A DNA stretch of 64,000 nt. Origin: JAPPLB01 sp965218555. GTDB lineage: Bacteria > Acidobacteriota > Terriglobia > Bryobacterales > UBA6623. The position numbers and the translations under genes were made by a program. The stretch lies in the NCBI GenBank assembly GCA_965218555.1, contig OZ244625.1, forward strand, positions 5,518,001 to 5,582,000. The letters run 5' to 3'. The notes under the pieces are model-generated. The model was not told the origin of the DNA. It was given only the letters and a program-made list of their open reading frames with translations, and made no database searches. This document shows positions 1 through 8,726 of this stretch, one piece after another. Each line of letters opens with the position of its first letter. Position 1 is the stretch's first letter.

Positions 1-1
1 G

Positions 2-1048
2 GCGTTCATCCACTCGATGACTTCCAAGACCAACACGCACGGCCCGGCCTGCGTGATGATGAACACCGGCTTCGTTGTTGAGGGTTTCCCAAGCGCCGGC
101 GCCTGGACGAGCTACGCGCTGGGCTCAGAAAACGACAACCTCCCAACCTATGTCACCATCCCCGATGTCCGCGGCATCCCGCCCGCCGGCCCGGCGAATT
201 GGGGCGCAGGTTTCCTACCCGCCGAGCACCAGGCCATCGTGTTCAACGCCGCCGAGGGCATCCGCAACCTGGAACGTCCGGCGTCGGTAAGCGCCGAGGC
301 GGAGGCGGCCGCACGCAAATTCCTCGATCTGATGAATCGCCGTCATGCCGAAGCGCACCCGGGAAACCCCGAACTGACCGCGCGCATCGCCTCCTACGAA
401 CTGGCGGCTCGCATGCAACTTTCCGCACCCGAGGCCGCCGACTTATCCAAGGAGACCGCCGCAACACACCGCCTCTACGGCACTGAAGATCCGAATCCCC
501 TGCTGGCTGCGTATGCGCGCAATTGCCTGCTCGCCCGGCGCTTGATCGAGCGCGATGTTCGCTTCGTGACGCTCTATTGCGGGTCGCGGGCCTCGGGCGT
601 CGACGGCCTGCTCAACTGGGACGCGCACAAGACTCTCCAGGCCGACTACGAGCGCCACTGTCCCATTCTAGATCGACCCACTGCGGGACTCATCAAGGAC
701 CTTCGCTCACGGGGACTGCTCGACGACACTTTGGTGCTATGGACCACCGAGTTCGGCCGCATGCCCACCCACCAGGACGGCACCCTCGGCCGCGACCACA
801 ACCCCGACGGCTACACCGTATGGATGCTCGGGGCGGGCGTCAAGGGCGGCGTAAGCTACGGCGCAACCGACGAGTTCGGACGCAAGGCGGTCGAAAACGT
901 GTCAACCATCTACGACTTCTACGCCACGGTGCTGCACCTGCTCGGGCTCGACCACCAAAAGCTCACCTATTACCACAATGGAATCGAGCGGCGCCTGACC
1001 GACGTTCACGGGCACGTGATTCAAGAAATCGTAGACACGCCCGCATAA
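2..1048 (+). CDS. DUF1501 family protein, 5' end outside window
   Basis: The frame is open from the first bases, so the N-terminus, which in this family usually carries a twin-arginine leader, lies upstream of the window. What remains is the C-terminal part of a DUF1501 protein, in the alkaline-phosphatase/sulfatase-like fold. Family landmarks in order are NWGAGFLPAEHQ, WTTEFGRMP, GRDHNPDGYTVWMLGAG and the terminal LLGLDHQKLTYYHNG followed by LTDVHGHV. In Planctomycetes and Acidobacteria such genes usually follow a DUF1549/DUF1553 cytochrome-like gene; that neighbour would be off the left edge. The substrate is not known. The gene converges on the oxidoreductase gene, with 28 bp between the two stop codons. 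Confidence 0.85.
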   Translation, partial: AFIHSMTSKTNTHGPACVMMNTGFVVEGFPSAGAWTSYALGSENDNLPTYVTIPDVRGIPPAGPANWGAGFLPAEHQAIVFNAAEGIRNLERPASVSAEAEAAARKFLDLMNRRHAEAHPGNPELTARIASYELAARMQLSAPEAADLSKETAATHRLYGTEDPNPLLAAYARNCLLARRLIERDVRFVTLYCGSRASGVDGLLNWDAHKTLQADYERHCPILDRPTAGLIKDLRSRGLLDDTLVLWTTEFGRMPTHQDGTLGRDHNPDGYTVWMLGAGVKGGVSYGATDEFGRKAVENVSTIYDFYATVLHLLGLDHQKLTYYHNGIERRLTDVHGHVIQEIVDTPA

Positions 1049-1076
1049 ATCGGTGGACAACCACTAACGAATCCGA

Positions 1077-2342
1077 TCAAGCACCCTTCGGCGTGCTCCA
1101 GTGAGGCCGATAGGTGCGCTTGATGTGCAAGTTCGCTTCAGCGTCCCCGATGACGGTCTCCGTTTCGGCGTCAAAGCGAATCGTGCGGCCGGTTCGAGCC
1201 ACGATGTTCGCAAGATGGCAGAGCAAGCCGGACAGGTGGCCGATACCGATATCCGCGTTGGAGTGCTTGCGCGTGCGGACGCAATCGATGAAGTTGCGCA
1301 TGTGGTCGTCACGCTCATCGTCGGCATCGTCGTACTCGACAAGCTCGCCGTCGCTGTCGAAGGCCTTGAAGCCCCAGCGACGGTCCCAGCGGCCGATGTC
1401 GACTCGACCCTTGTCGCCGTAGATCGCAACGCCATTGCTCTGGTCGTCCTGGCCGTACGGATTCCAGATCCGCATTTCCCAAATCAGCGCTTTCTCGCCG
1501 TAGTCAAACGTGACGTTCATCGTGTCGGGCGTTTGCTGGTCGTCGTTGAAATAGACCTTGCGGCCCATGCCGCTGATGATCTTCGGATAGTTCTCACCGA
1601 GCGCCCAGCGGGCGATATCGAGTTGATGCGCACCGTCGTTTCCGGCGTCGCCCGTGCCGAAGTGCCAGTGCCAATGCCACTTGTAGTGGAAGCGGTTCTC
1701 GTTGAAGGGAATCCATGGCGCCGGTCCCAACCAAGTGTCGTAATCGAGGCCTTCGGGCACGGGGGAGTCCTCTTTGTGGCCGATGTCGTCCCGCATCTGG
1801 ATATTCCAGGCTTTTGCAATGAGGACCTTGCCGATTTTGCCGGAGTTGGCGTATTCGATCCCGCGTATGGTCGACCCGCGGCTGCGCGACTGCGTACCGA
1901 CCTGCACGATCCGCTTGTTCGAGCGAGCCGCCTGGACCATCAGGCGGCCTTCGCGAATGTTGTGTGAGGCAGGCTTCTCGACGTAGACATCCTTGCCGGT
2001 GTCGCAGCCAAGAATGGTGGCCGGAGCATGCCAATGATCGGGAGTCGCGATCACGACCGCGTCCACTTCGGGGTCATCGAAGAGATGCCGCATGTCATTC
2101 GTTTCTTTCGGCTTCTTCGCACCTGCCTTGGCCACTTCCGCCTGGGCCCGCTCAAGCGATGCCTGGTCGGCGTCGCAGAGATGCACGACGTTCGCGTCTT
2201 CTACGCCCAGGTAGGTGCGTGTGAGGCCGCGTCCGCGCCCCCCTACACCGATCATCCCGAGATTGACTTTGTCATTTGCCGCGACCGCCTTGCTTGCCGC
2301 TGCGCCGGCGAGTGCGGCGCCAATGAAGTATCGCCTGTTCAT
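1077..2342 (-). CDS. Gfo/Idh/MocA oxidoreductase with Tat leader
   Basis: This 421-residue protein is an NAD(P)-dependent sugar or inositol dehydrogenase-like enzyme. The ATG at 2342 is chosen because it is preceded by GGGGAG and opens a twin-arginine leader (MNRRYFIGAALAG, then an Ala-rich segment to about residue 22). The upstream extension in the same frame has no leader and no ribosome site. The Rossmann glycine motif GVGGRGRG is at residues 32-39 and the family VEKP motif is at 121-124; aromatic WHWHWHFGTGDAGNDGAH follows in the C-terminal domain. The leader implies export of the folded, cofactor-loaded enzyme to the periplasm. The substrate cannot be read from the sequence. It lies downstream of a second Gfo/Idh/MocA gene on the same strand, about 95 bp away. 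Confidence 0.88.
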   Translation of the reverse strand: MNRRYFIGAALAGAAASKAVAANDKVNLGMIGVGGRGRGLTRTYLGVEDANVVHLCDADQASLERAQAEVAKAGAKKPKETNDMRHLFDDPEVDAVVIATPDHWHAPATILGCDTGKDVYVEKPASHNIREGRLMVQAARSNKRIVQVGTQSRSRGSTIRGIEYANSGKIGKVLIAKAWNIQMRDDIGHKEDSPVPEGLDYDTWLGPAPWIPFNENRFHYKWHWHWHFGTGDAGNDGAHQLDIARWALGENYPKIISGMGRKVYFNDDQQTPDTMNVTFDYGEKALIWEMRIWNPYGQDDQSNGVAIYGDKGRVDIGRWDRRWGFKAFDSDGELVEYDDADDERDDHMRNFIDCVRTRKHSNADIGIGHLSGLLCHLANIVARTGRTIRFDAETETVIGDAEANLHIKRTYRPHWSTPKGA

Positions 2343-2436
2343 AAAGCTCCCCTGCCGCCTTTCTGTATCTGTTGTTGGAACCATTCCCTCCAGCGGGCCG
2401 ACATCACCGATCGGCCGGCACTCGGGTATCAGACCA

Positions 2437-3459
2437 CTACATTCCGGAAGCCGCAATCAGCGCTTCCTGCACAATCAAATCCTCGTGTGGTGTCACAGCG
2501 ATCGGCTTTTTGCCTCGCACGGCCGCCGCCAACTCGACAAACTCGTCCTTGTAACGCTTGTAGGGCGGTAGCTCGACCTTCTGAACACCCTTCGCGTAAG
2601 GTCCCGCCGCTTCGGTCAGATCCATCACGAGTTCCGGCGGCTCAATCGGCCGCAGTGTCGCGGTCCCCTTTGTGCCGTGGATGATGAAGCTCCGGTAGCG
2701 TGACGTGAAGTGCAGCGTCGAACCGATGACCAGTCCCAGTGCTCCCGGGAATTCGAAAACGGCGATCGTGTTGTCGGCGAGATGGTCTCCCTTGTCTCCA
2801 TGATTCTTGAGAAACGACGCGACACGGTCCGGGCGACCCATCAGCCGAATCAGCGGATCAACCACGTGCCCGCCGAGCTCAAACATCTGACCGCCACGAA
2901 ACTCGGCCCACGCCGCACGTTGGGAATCGGGGAGCCACTTGTGGATCGTAGCCTGCACCAAGTATACCTTCCCCAGCCAACCTTGCCTCGCTGCGTCCAA
3001 CATACGATTGATGCCTGGGTGGTGGCGCCACATGTAGCCCATCTGCACGGCGAGATTCTTGCGCTGTGCGGCATCGAGCACCGACCGCAAAGACTCCACG
3101 TCAATCGCCGGCGGTTTTTCGATGTGGACGTGCTTGCCCGCATCAACGACCATCGCGGCGTGGCGAGTATGGTCGCGCACAGGACTTTCCACCGCAATGG
3201 CGTCGATCGACGGGTCGCCCAGCATATCGTCCAGGACCATCATCCGCACTCCCTTTGATTCGTACCTTGCGCGGACTGCCGGGGCATCCTCCACCATGCC
3301 GACGAGTTCATAATCCGAGTTCGCCAGCACCACGTCGACTTTCCCGCCGGCGTGGGAGTGACTGCCACCGAGAAACCCGATTCGTACACGGCCGCCGCCG
3401 GTTCGAGCAGCCATCAGCGGCGGCGCCCCCACACCCATCAGAAAGCCTCTGCGATCCAT
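2437..3459 (-). CDS. Gfo/Idh/MocA oxidoreductase, short form
   Basis: A 340-residue NAD(P)-binding oxidoreductase. The ATG at 3459 is chosen because GGTGGAG lies 9 nt upstream; a GTG five codons earlier would use up that ribosome site. The leader MDRRGFLMGVG is a short twin-arginine-like signal with a weak hydrophobic core. IGFLGGSHSHAGG near residues 28-39 is the nucleotide-binding turn and HIEKP at 112-116 is the catalytic-lysine motif. The ribosome site lies inside the last codons of a decayed DUF6807 gene that ends 5 bp upstream, so the two once formed a tight operon. It is only distantly similar to the next Gfo/Idh/MocA gene downstream, so this is not a recent duplication. Confidence 0.85.
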   Translation of the reverse strand: MDRRGFLMGVGAPPLMAARTGGGRVRIGFLGGSHSHAGGKVDVVLANSDYELVGMVEDAPAVRARYESKGVRMMVLDDMLGDPSIDAIAVESPVRDHTRHAAMVVDAGKHVHIEKPPAIDVESLRSVLDAAQRKNLAVQMGYMWRHHPGINRMLDAARQGWLGKVYLVQATIHKWLPDSQRAAWAEFRGGQMFELGGHVVDPLIRLMGRPDRVASFLKNHGDKGDHLADNTIAVFEFPGALGLVIGSTLHFTSRYRSFIIHGTKGTATLRPIEPPELVMDLTEAAGPYAKGVQKVELPPYKRYKDEFVELAAAVRGKKPIAVTPHEDLIVQEALIAASGM

Positions 3460-3464
3460 GACCG

Positions 3465-3910
3465 TTATCTCCACCTTTCGTGAACGGGAACCATGCCTGT
3501 CACGAAATCTCCGAACAGCGTCTCGATGTCGTCCGGCAGCGCCTTGCCCTCATGGATCACCTATCAATGGCGGAACCTCATCGCTTCGCGTTCGGGAATT
3601 GTACGGCTCCCGTTCTTGCTGTCGTCGCCGGTGAACGAGTGTTCGGCAGCAGGATTGACCGAAGCCAAGCATAGCTGCGCGCGTTTCACCCGTCAAGTAG
3701 TGCAGGTTTGTACGGTGACTCAGGATGGCTGCGCCGAATGTCTTGGCATCTATGGTAGCCGAGTAGTCGATCCACCGGGACGATTTGCCCCCATGTTCTC
3801 CATGTCCCTGAGCCTTCCGCGTTGAGTAGCACCTCGCGGTTCGCTGCCGGAACGGACCCAAAGCCCAAAAGCATCTTGAAGTCACCTTGATCGGCATCAC
3901 CTAACGAACA
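3465..3910 (-). pseudogene. Decayed DUF6807 (PmoA-like) gene
   Basis: No single frame is open, but three minus-strand frames read in turn give the order of a DUF6807 protein. First comes LGDADQGDFKM with LLNAEG and TWG. After a frameshift comes RWIDYSATIDAKTFGAAIL, matching the family W(V/I)DYSG-DG-T-GIAI segment. After a second shift comes NPAAEHSFTGDD and IPEREAMRFR, two adjacent stops at 3561-3566, then VIHEGKALPDDIETLFGDF, the family C-terminus. The stop at 3465-3467 is 5 bp from the Gfo/Idh/MocA start. DUF6807 and Gfo/Idh/MocA genes are often adjacent in Acidobacteria and Planctomycetes. The N-terminal half is absent. Family assignment is from recognised motifs, not an alignment. Confidence 0.7.
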
Positions 3911-4014
3911 CAACAGCAACCACGTTGCGTTTGGACCCAGCGCAGGGTGGGCTATAATTCCATGTCGCCGTCGCGCTGCCTGCCCGGTGCGGAAAACGGC
4001 AACGGGAGGCCGAA

Positions 4015-4980
4015 TTGACACGACGTGACTGGATGGCTTCAAGCACAGCGGCGGTCCTTGCGGCCTGCGTGCCCGCGGAGGAATCCGCCGATCAGACCCC
4101 CGACGAGCCAAACCTCAAGGGCCGTATCATTGACGCTCATGTCCACATCTGGACGCCGGATACCGAGAAATATCCACTCCACTCGAACTACAAGAAAGAA
4201 GACATGGACCCGGCGAGCTTCACGGCGGAGGAACTCTTCGGGCACTGCCGTCCGTCCGGCGTGAACCGTATCAACCTGATTCAGATGTCCTTCTACCACA
4301 CTGATCACAGTTACATGCTCGACATGATGGAGAAGTATCCACAGAACTTTGTGGGGACCGGCGTGCTTCCCGATGTGCTGGACGAGAAGTCGCAGGATCC
4401 GGCCGAGATGATGGTCGAGTTGAGTGTGGAGCGCTGCTACGCCTTCCGCGTGCGCGGCGGTTACCGCCGTCAAGACCTGGAGCAGCCAAATTGGATGAGC
4501 CATCCGAAGTGGGACAAGATGTTCGAAACCGGAGCAGAGCACAACCTCGCGCTCAGCTTCCTGATGAATCCCGGCGACATGCCGGAGGTCGGGCGCATGT
4601 GCGGCAAGCATCCTGACACACCGGTCATCATTGATCACTTGGCGCGGATCGGCGCGAACGAGTCCGTCAAAGAGGAGCAGGTTGACGAACTGTGTGGGCT
4701 CGCCAAGCACAAGAACATCCAGGTCAAGGTGGGCGCCTTCTACGCGCTCGGAGACGCCACTCCTCCCCACACCGACCTTCTGCCGATGATCGAGCGAGTC
4801 GTCGACGCATACGGTCCCGGCCGCTGCATGTGGGAAAGCGACTGCCCCTTCCAGGTTCAAGACCCTCACACGTATGACGACTCAGTCGCCCTCATTCGAG
4901 ATCACGCCGATTTCCTTAGTGCTGCCGACAAAGAGAAGATCTTCGTCACGACCGCCGAAACATTCTTCTTCAACCGCTGA
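4015..4980 (+). CDS. Amidohydrolase-2 family metal-dependent hydrolase, secreted
   Basis: A 321-residue TIM-barrel hydrolase of the amidohydrolase-2 group, which contains lactonases and decarboxylases such as L-fuconolactonase. The start is a TTG at 4015 with GGGAGG 5 nt upstream. The leader reads MTRRDWMASS and ends in VLAAC, so it looks like a twin-arginine lipoprotein signal with Cys at about residue 18. The metal motif DAHVHIW follows near residue 42, IIDHLAR supplies a barrel His near residue 206, and WESDCPF near residue 275 supplies the terminal Asp. The substrate is unknown. It stands alone, divergent from the decayed DUF6807 gene, and is followed by a PQQ-dehydrogenase remnant on the other strand. 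Confidence 0.82.
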   Translation: MTRRDWMASSTAAVLAACVPAEESADQTPDEPNLKGRIIDAHVHIWTPDTEKYPLHSNYKKEDMDPASFTAEELFGHCRPSGVNRINLIQMSFYHTDHSYMLDMMEKYPQNFVGTGVLPDVLDEKSQDPAEMMVELSVERCYAFRVRGGYRRQDLEQPNWMSHPKWDKMFETGAEHNLALSFLMNPGDMPEVGRMCGKHPDTPVIIDHLARIGANESVKEEQVDELCGLAKHKNIQVKVGAFYALGDATPPHTDLLPMIERVVDAYGPGRCMWESDCPFQVQDPHTYDDSVALIRDHADFLSAADKEKIFVTTAETFFFNR

Positions 4981-5063
4981 TTACCGTACCGGCACCCCCT
5001 TCCCGCGAACGGAGGTTTAGGTATAGATGCGCACCTGCGCCGAACAGCGCGGTTGAGGTTCGG

Positions 5064-5300
5064 TTACGGAAGAGCGCAGGTCACGAACTCTTCAGAAGAC
5101 TCCCAGCCGGCGAAACTTCCCAACAGCGCCCATGCAAACGTGACTACTTGCCCCATTTCGTAAGTGCACAGCATCGCAAGGCCCGGCATCTTGAGTTGAT
5201 CCTCGATAGAATCTCGCCGCTCTTCGAATCAAACGCGCGGAAATTGAGTGTCGAGCATCTTCGCGATCAACACCAAGTCGTCTACTTAGCGATGCAACCA
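5064..5300 (-). pseudogene. C-terminal remnant of a PQQ-type quinoprotein dehydrogenase
   Basis: Minus-strand frames read in turn give the closing section of a PQQ-dependent glucose-dehydrogenase-like propeller. DLVLIA is followed, after a frameshift, by TLNFRAFDSKSGEIL, matching the usual F-AFDA-TGKELW blade motif. After another shift comes CTYEMGQVVTFAWALLG, matching the TYEV-GKQYV-A-GG motif. It ends in EEFVTCALP and a stop at 5064-5066, matching the usual terminal YVAFALP. Nothing upstream of about 5300 is recognisable, so more than nine tenths of the gene is lost. The rest of the 4981-5411 gap holds nothing I can assign. Confidence 0.6.
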
Positions 5301-5411
5301 CTCTCCGACGACATGCCGCTTAAAGCCCCCTTGGCTTTCAGTTGAGGGCCGCGCAGGCGTTGCGTTTCACGATAAGTCACGAAGTCTGCCCGACAACCCC
5401 GCGGAGGGGTC

Positions 5412-6830
5412 TCACGTCGCCTGCTGGTCTTCCCACTCCGTGTGGAAGACTCCATCACGGTCCAAGCGGCGATAGGTATGCGCTCCGAAGAGGTCGCGCT
5501 GCGCCTGCAGCAAATTGGCCGGCAGGAACTCGCTACGGTAGCTGTCGACGTAGGCCAGGCTGGCTCCGAGGCAGGTAGCGGGAACACCCGTCTCCGCGGC
5601 CAGCTTGACGATGGTCCGCAATCCATCGACGGTGCCGTTGACGACAGCCCTGAAACCGTCGTCGACCAACAAATTCATCAAGTCGGGGTTCGACTCGTAA
5701 GCTTGCTTGATCGGTTCGAGCAGTCGCGAGCGGATGATGCAGCCCGCTTTCCAAATACGCGCAACCTCGCTGAGGTCGACGCCGTAGTGGTACTCCTTGG
5801 ATGCCTCCTGAATCAGCGCCATACCCTGCGCGTAACTAGTGACGATCCCGAGATAGACCGCATCGTAGAGTGCGCTGACAACGGCGTCGCGTTCACCAGC
5901 GGCCGGTGCTTGTGGGCCATGAAGGATCCTCGCCGCCGCCTCCCGCTGCGGCTTGAGGCCGGAAAGGATGCGGGCTTGAACGGCCATGCTCAGTGTCGGT
6001 GTCGGGACGCCGAGGTCGAGCGATGTTTGTGCCGTCCACTTGCCGGTGCCTTTTTGTCCGGCCGTATCGAGAATCAGCTCGACCAATGGCTTGCCGGTTT
6101 CGTCATCTGACTTCGCGAGGCAAGTTGCGGAGATTTCGACCAGAAAGCCGCTGATCTCAGCTTCGGTCCACTTCGCGAAGACCTGCTGGATCTCGGCTGC
6201 TGACATTCCGAGGGACTTGCGCATCACATCGTAGGCCTCACACAGGATTTGCATGATCCCGTATTCAATTCCGTTGTGGACCATCTTGACGTAATGGCCG
6301 GCTGAGCCCGCACCGACGTATGTGCAACACGGGCCATCTTCGGTCTGCGCAGCGATCTTGGTGAGCACGGGTTCGACCAGCCGGTAGGCCTGCATGTTCC
6401 CGCCCGGCATGATACTCGGGCCCAGCAGCGCGCCTTTCTCTCCCCCACTGATACCGCAACCGATAAAGTGGAGTCCGGTCCCGCCCAACTCTTCCTGGCG
6501 ACGATTGGTGTCGGGGAAGTGCGCGTTGCCGCCGTCGATGATGATGTCGCCCTCTTCTAGAACGCCCTTGAGGTCGGAGATTACGGCGTCGGTTCCCTTC
6601 CCCGCGGTCACCATAATCAGCACCTTGCGCGGCTTGGCGAGAAGCGAAGCGAACTCGCTGATCGATTGAGTGACCTGGACGTTCTTGCCCGCGGAAAGCT
6701 CGCGCATGCGGTCTGCTTTCTCCGCGCCACGGTTGTATGCGACGACGGAGAAACCGTTCCGCTCGATATTCAGGGCAACCATCTGCCCCATTACCCCCAG
6801 TCCCGCAACACCGAACTGGCCTTCAGCCAT
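5412..6830 (-). CDS. gnd: 6-phosphogluconate dehydrogenase, decarboxylating
   Basis: This is the oxidative pentose-phosphate enzyme that converts 6-phosphogluconate to ribulose 5-phosphate with reduction of NADP. The 472 residues match the long class. The ATG at 6830 is preceded by AGGGG at 7 nt and begins right at the nucleotide-binding strand, with GLGVMGQM at residues 10-17. The substrate-site GISGGEKGALLGPSIMPGG, the catalytic KMVHNGIEYG and the C-terminal swap region FLPANLLQAQRDLFGAHTY are all present. No pentose-phosphate neighbours are visible, so it appears to be a single-gene unit. The IS block begins about 390 bp upstream of it. Confidence 0.96.
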   Translation of the reverse strand: MAEGQFGVAGLGVMGQMVALNIERNGFSVVAYNRGAEKADRMRELSAGKNVQVTQSISEFASLLAKPRKVLIMVTAGKGTDAVISDLKGVLEEGDIIIDGGNAHFPDTNRRQEELGGTGLHFIGCGISGGEKGALLGPSIMPGGNMQAYRLVEPVLTKIAAQTEDGPCCTYVGAGSAGHYVKMVHNGIEYGIMQILCEAYDVMRKSLGMSAAEIQQVFAKWTEAEISGFLVEISATCLAKSDDETGKPLVELILDTAGQKGTGKWTAQTSLDLGVPTPTLSMAVQARILSGLKPQREAAARILHGPQAPAAGERDAVVSALYDAVYLGIVTSYAQGMALIQEASKEYHYGVDLSEVARIWKAGCIIRSRLLEPIKQAYESNPDLMNLLVDDGFRAVVNGTVDGLRTIVKLAAETGVPATCLGASLAYVDSYRSEFLPANLLQAQRDLFGAHTYRRLDRDGVFHTEWEDQQAT

Positions 6831-7220
6831 TTTGAAACCCCTTTTTTTGAAAACGATGCCACCAATACAAGAAACTCGCAATAGCGGATCGCCCGAATTC
6901 GTCCGCTCAGGCTACGTCAACGGATGCGGGGCGACCTGTCTTGGAAGGCAAACTCGAAACCAACATGTTAGCGAAGCGAACACCGTCGTCACGACTCCGT
7001 CCACGAAGCTCCTCTATGCAATCGAAAGCGGAACTCAGAATCAGAAAGGTCTACCGCGCTTGAGTTCGTCACTCTCGCAGCCACGCTTCTGACATCGCAA
7101 ATGGATTGAATCGGCCGCAGAAATGGATAAGGGCCTCAATAATCGAGGCTGCACTGCGGGCTTTTTTGAGGATGTGCTCGCGTCAGTGCCGGCCGGCTGT
7201 CACCTGCTACCGCGCTTAGC
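6831..7220. other. Intergenic region between gnd and the IS block
   Basis: No convincing gene is present. The gnd promoter should lie here, on the minus strand. A small hairpin (GCCTC at 7133-7137 pairing with GAGGC at 7145-7149) is followed 12 nt later by six T at 7162-7167. This spacing is too long for a good intrinsic terminator on the plus strand. The region ends directly at the inverted repeat of the first IS element. Confidence 0.5.
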
Positions 7221-8521
7221 AGCCCGTGTCAGAACCCCGATTTTTGGCACGGGCGCAATGTGGGCGGACTGGGCCGCGGTCTTTCGGGAAGGTGAGAGCT
7301 GAGGGATGAACTTGCATCCAGGCCCGCAAGCGGCGCAGATATTGCCGACAGAGCCGCCAGAACGCCTAACAAGGCGCAGAATAGCTTCCTTTTCAGGTCC
7401 GCCAGACCTCGCGGCGTTCCGGCTCGGGTGATCGTTCGCAGAATCAGCGCCAGGTTGAACGCCGCCGCCTGCAACAACACCCGCTTGGCGACGTTGCCGC
7501 GGCCGCGCACATGCAGCCTCCGCATCGCACCCGTCTCATACTGATGCGCGAAGGGCCGCTCCAGCAACTCGCCGCGCCGCCGCAACAAACTCTTGCCACG
7601 CGCGCCTGCCACACGCCGCCGGTTGGCGTACAGCGCCGCTTGCTGCTCCCGTTTGCCTTCCCCGTTGCGCCGTGGTTGCCGGGGAACCGAAACGTAACTC
7701 CGCACGCCCATCCCGCTCATCGTCGCCAAACCCGCGCCGCTGTGATAACCCTTGTCGGTCACCACTTCGCGCAGCCCTTGTTGGTGAACTTTGTATTGGC
7801 CTTGCGCGGTCGGCGTCGCGATCTGTTCGGCTATCGCCTCACCCGCCGCCGGTAAGGTTTCCTGCACCGATTCGCTGTCGCCCACCGCCCCGCCCTGCGT
7901 GCTGACCGCCACGATCGCGCCCGTCTCCAAATCCACCGCCTGCTCGGCCTTGTAGGCCAAGTGCGTCGTGCCATCTTTCATCTTGGTCACTTCGGCTTCC
8001 CGATCGTGCGGATTCACCCACTCCTTATTCGATGTCTTCTTCTTCCGCTTGCGATCCATGCGCCGCACCGCGTCGTCATCGCTGGCATCGATGCCCGCCT
8101 CCGCCGCCAACCGCCGCGTTCGCGAGATCGTCACATGATCCGGCGTGGCTTCGTTGAGCCCGTAGTTCAAAAACCGCCGCAGGCTCAGGCTGTCGGCCAC
8201 GCGCCAGCCGATGCCGCGCTCGCTGTCGATCCCTTCGAAGAACCCGATCAGCAGCAACCGCAAGTACACCCCCGGCGCCAGCGACCCCCGCCCCCGTTTC
8301 TGGTGATAGAACCCGCGGCAGCGCTCCTCGCAAAACGCATCAAAGCCCGCTTCGTTCAGCACGCCGTTCAACCGCTCGTAAAACGGGTGCCCCGGCGCCT
8401 CCGCTCGCTCGCTTGCGTAGAACAACTCTTCCTGCCTCTGTCTGGCTCGCCGCGTTCCCATCGCCATACCTGATTTTACGCTGAAACACTCCTACGGCAA
8501 TGTGGTTTTTAGACACGGGCT
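7221..8521 (-). mobile_element. IS1182/IS5-like insertion sequence, defective
   Basis: The element is bounded by AGCCCGTGTC at 7221-7230 and its reverse complement at 8512-8521, giving 1301 bp. The inverted repeats agree in their outer 10 bases and are imperfect inside. No clear target duplication is visible (left flank CGCTTAGC, right flank TGTCTGTT), which fits an old insertion or a rearranged flank. It contains one transposase gene on the minus strand whose stop codon lies in the left inverted repeat. It is the leftmost member of the six-element block; the IS110 element begins just after its right end. Confidence 0.7.
7229..8461 (-). CDS. IS1182/IS5-like transposase with internal deletion
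   Basis: About 410 residues. The N-terminal segment (MGTRRARQRQEELFYASE, then FYERLN and LLLIGFFEGIDSERGI) and the C-terminal DDE part (THLAYKAEQAVDLETGAI, VTDKGYHSGAG, LLRRRGELLERPFAHQYETG) match a widespread transposase of about 480 residues. From memory of relatives, the stretch between TISRTRRL (about residue 115) and MDRKRKKK (about residue 138) should contain some 70 more residues, including a GIDATTLEANAA segment that carries the first catalytic Asp. Here it is missing in frame, so the protein is probably inactive. The second ATG (8461) is preferred because it matches the usual start and has AGG upstream. The exact family name is uncertain. Confidence 0.75.
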   Translation of the reverse strand: MGTRRARQRQEELFYASERAEAPGHPFYERLNGVLNEAGFDAFCEERCRGFYHQKRGRGSLAPGVYLRLLLIGFFEGIDSERGIGWRVADSLSLRRFLNYGLNEATPDHVTISRTRRLAAEAGIDASDDDAVRRMDRKRKKKTSNKEWVNPHDREAEVTKMKDGTTHLAYKAEQAVDLETGAIVAVSTQGGAVGDSESVQETLPAAGEAIAEQIATPTAQGQYKVHQQGLREVVTDKGYHSGAGLATMSGMGVRSYVSVPRQPRRNGEGKREQQAALYANRRRVAGARGKSLLRRRGELLERPFAHQYETGAMRRLHVRGRGNVAKRVLLQAAAFNLALILRTITRAGTPRGLADLKRKLFCALLGVLAALSAISAPLAGLDASSSLSSHLPERPRPSPPTLRPCQKSGF

Positions 8522-8540
8522 TGTCTGTTAACGTCAGCAC

Positions 8541-8726
8541 CCGGGCTCCTGGGAGAACCCGGCCCTTCAGCGCTCCCGCGGGAGCGCTGAAGGGGGGCGC
8601 TGGTCGGGCCGTCACGGGCTTGGCCGTTCGGGGCCGTTTAGCAGTGTGGCCGCCACCGTCCTTCCCAACGTCCTGAATGCATACATGAGCATCATGGCTC
8701 GCATGACAAGCACAGCAGAAGGGAAA
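8541..8726 (+). ncRNA. Candidate IS110 bridge RNA region
   Basis: IS110-group elements encode, upstream of the recombinase gene, a structured non-coding RNA of roughly 150-200 nt whose two loops pair with target and donor DNA. This non-coding left end has the right place, length and orientation and begins with a strong hairpin (8563-8594), as these RNAs often do. I could not fold it or assign the two loops, so this is a positional prediction. Confidence 0.35.
8563..8594. repeat. 32-bp perfect palindrome in IS110 left end
   Basis: Sixteen bases starting CCCTTCAGCG are followed directly by their exact reverse complement ending CGCTGAAGGG. In RNA this would form a 14-16 bp hairpin. It lies about 165 bp before the IS110 recombinase start and may be the first stem of the bridge RNA. 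Confidence 0.9.

Noticed and set aside
5064..5300. Selenocysteine reading of in-frame TGA in the dehydrogenase remnant
   Set aside because: Frameshifts are needed on both sides of the TGA, so the gene is decayed rather than recoded.
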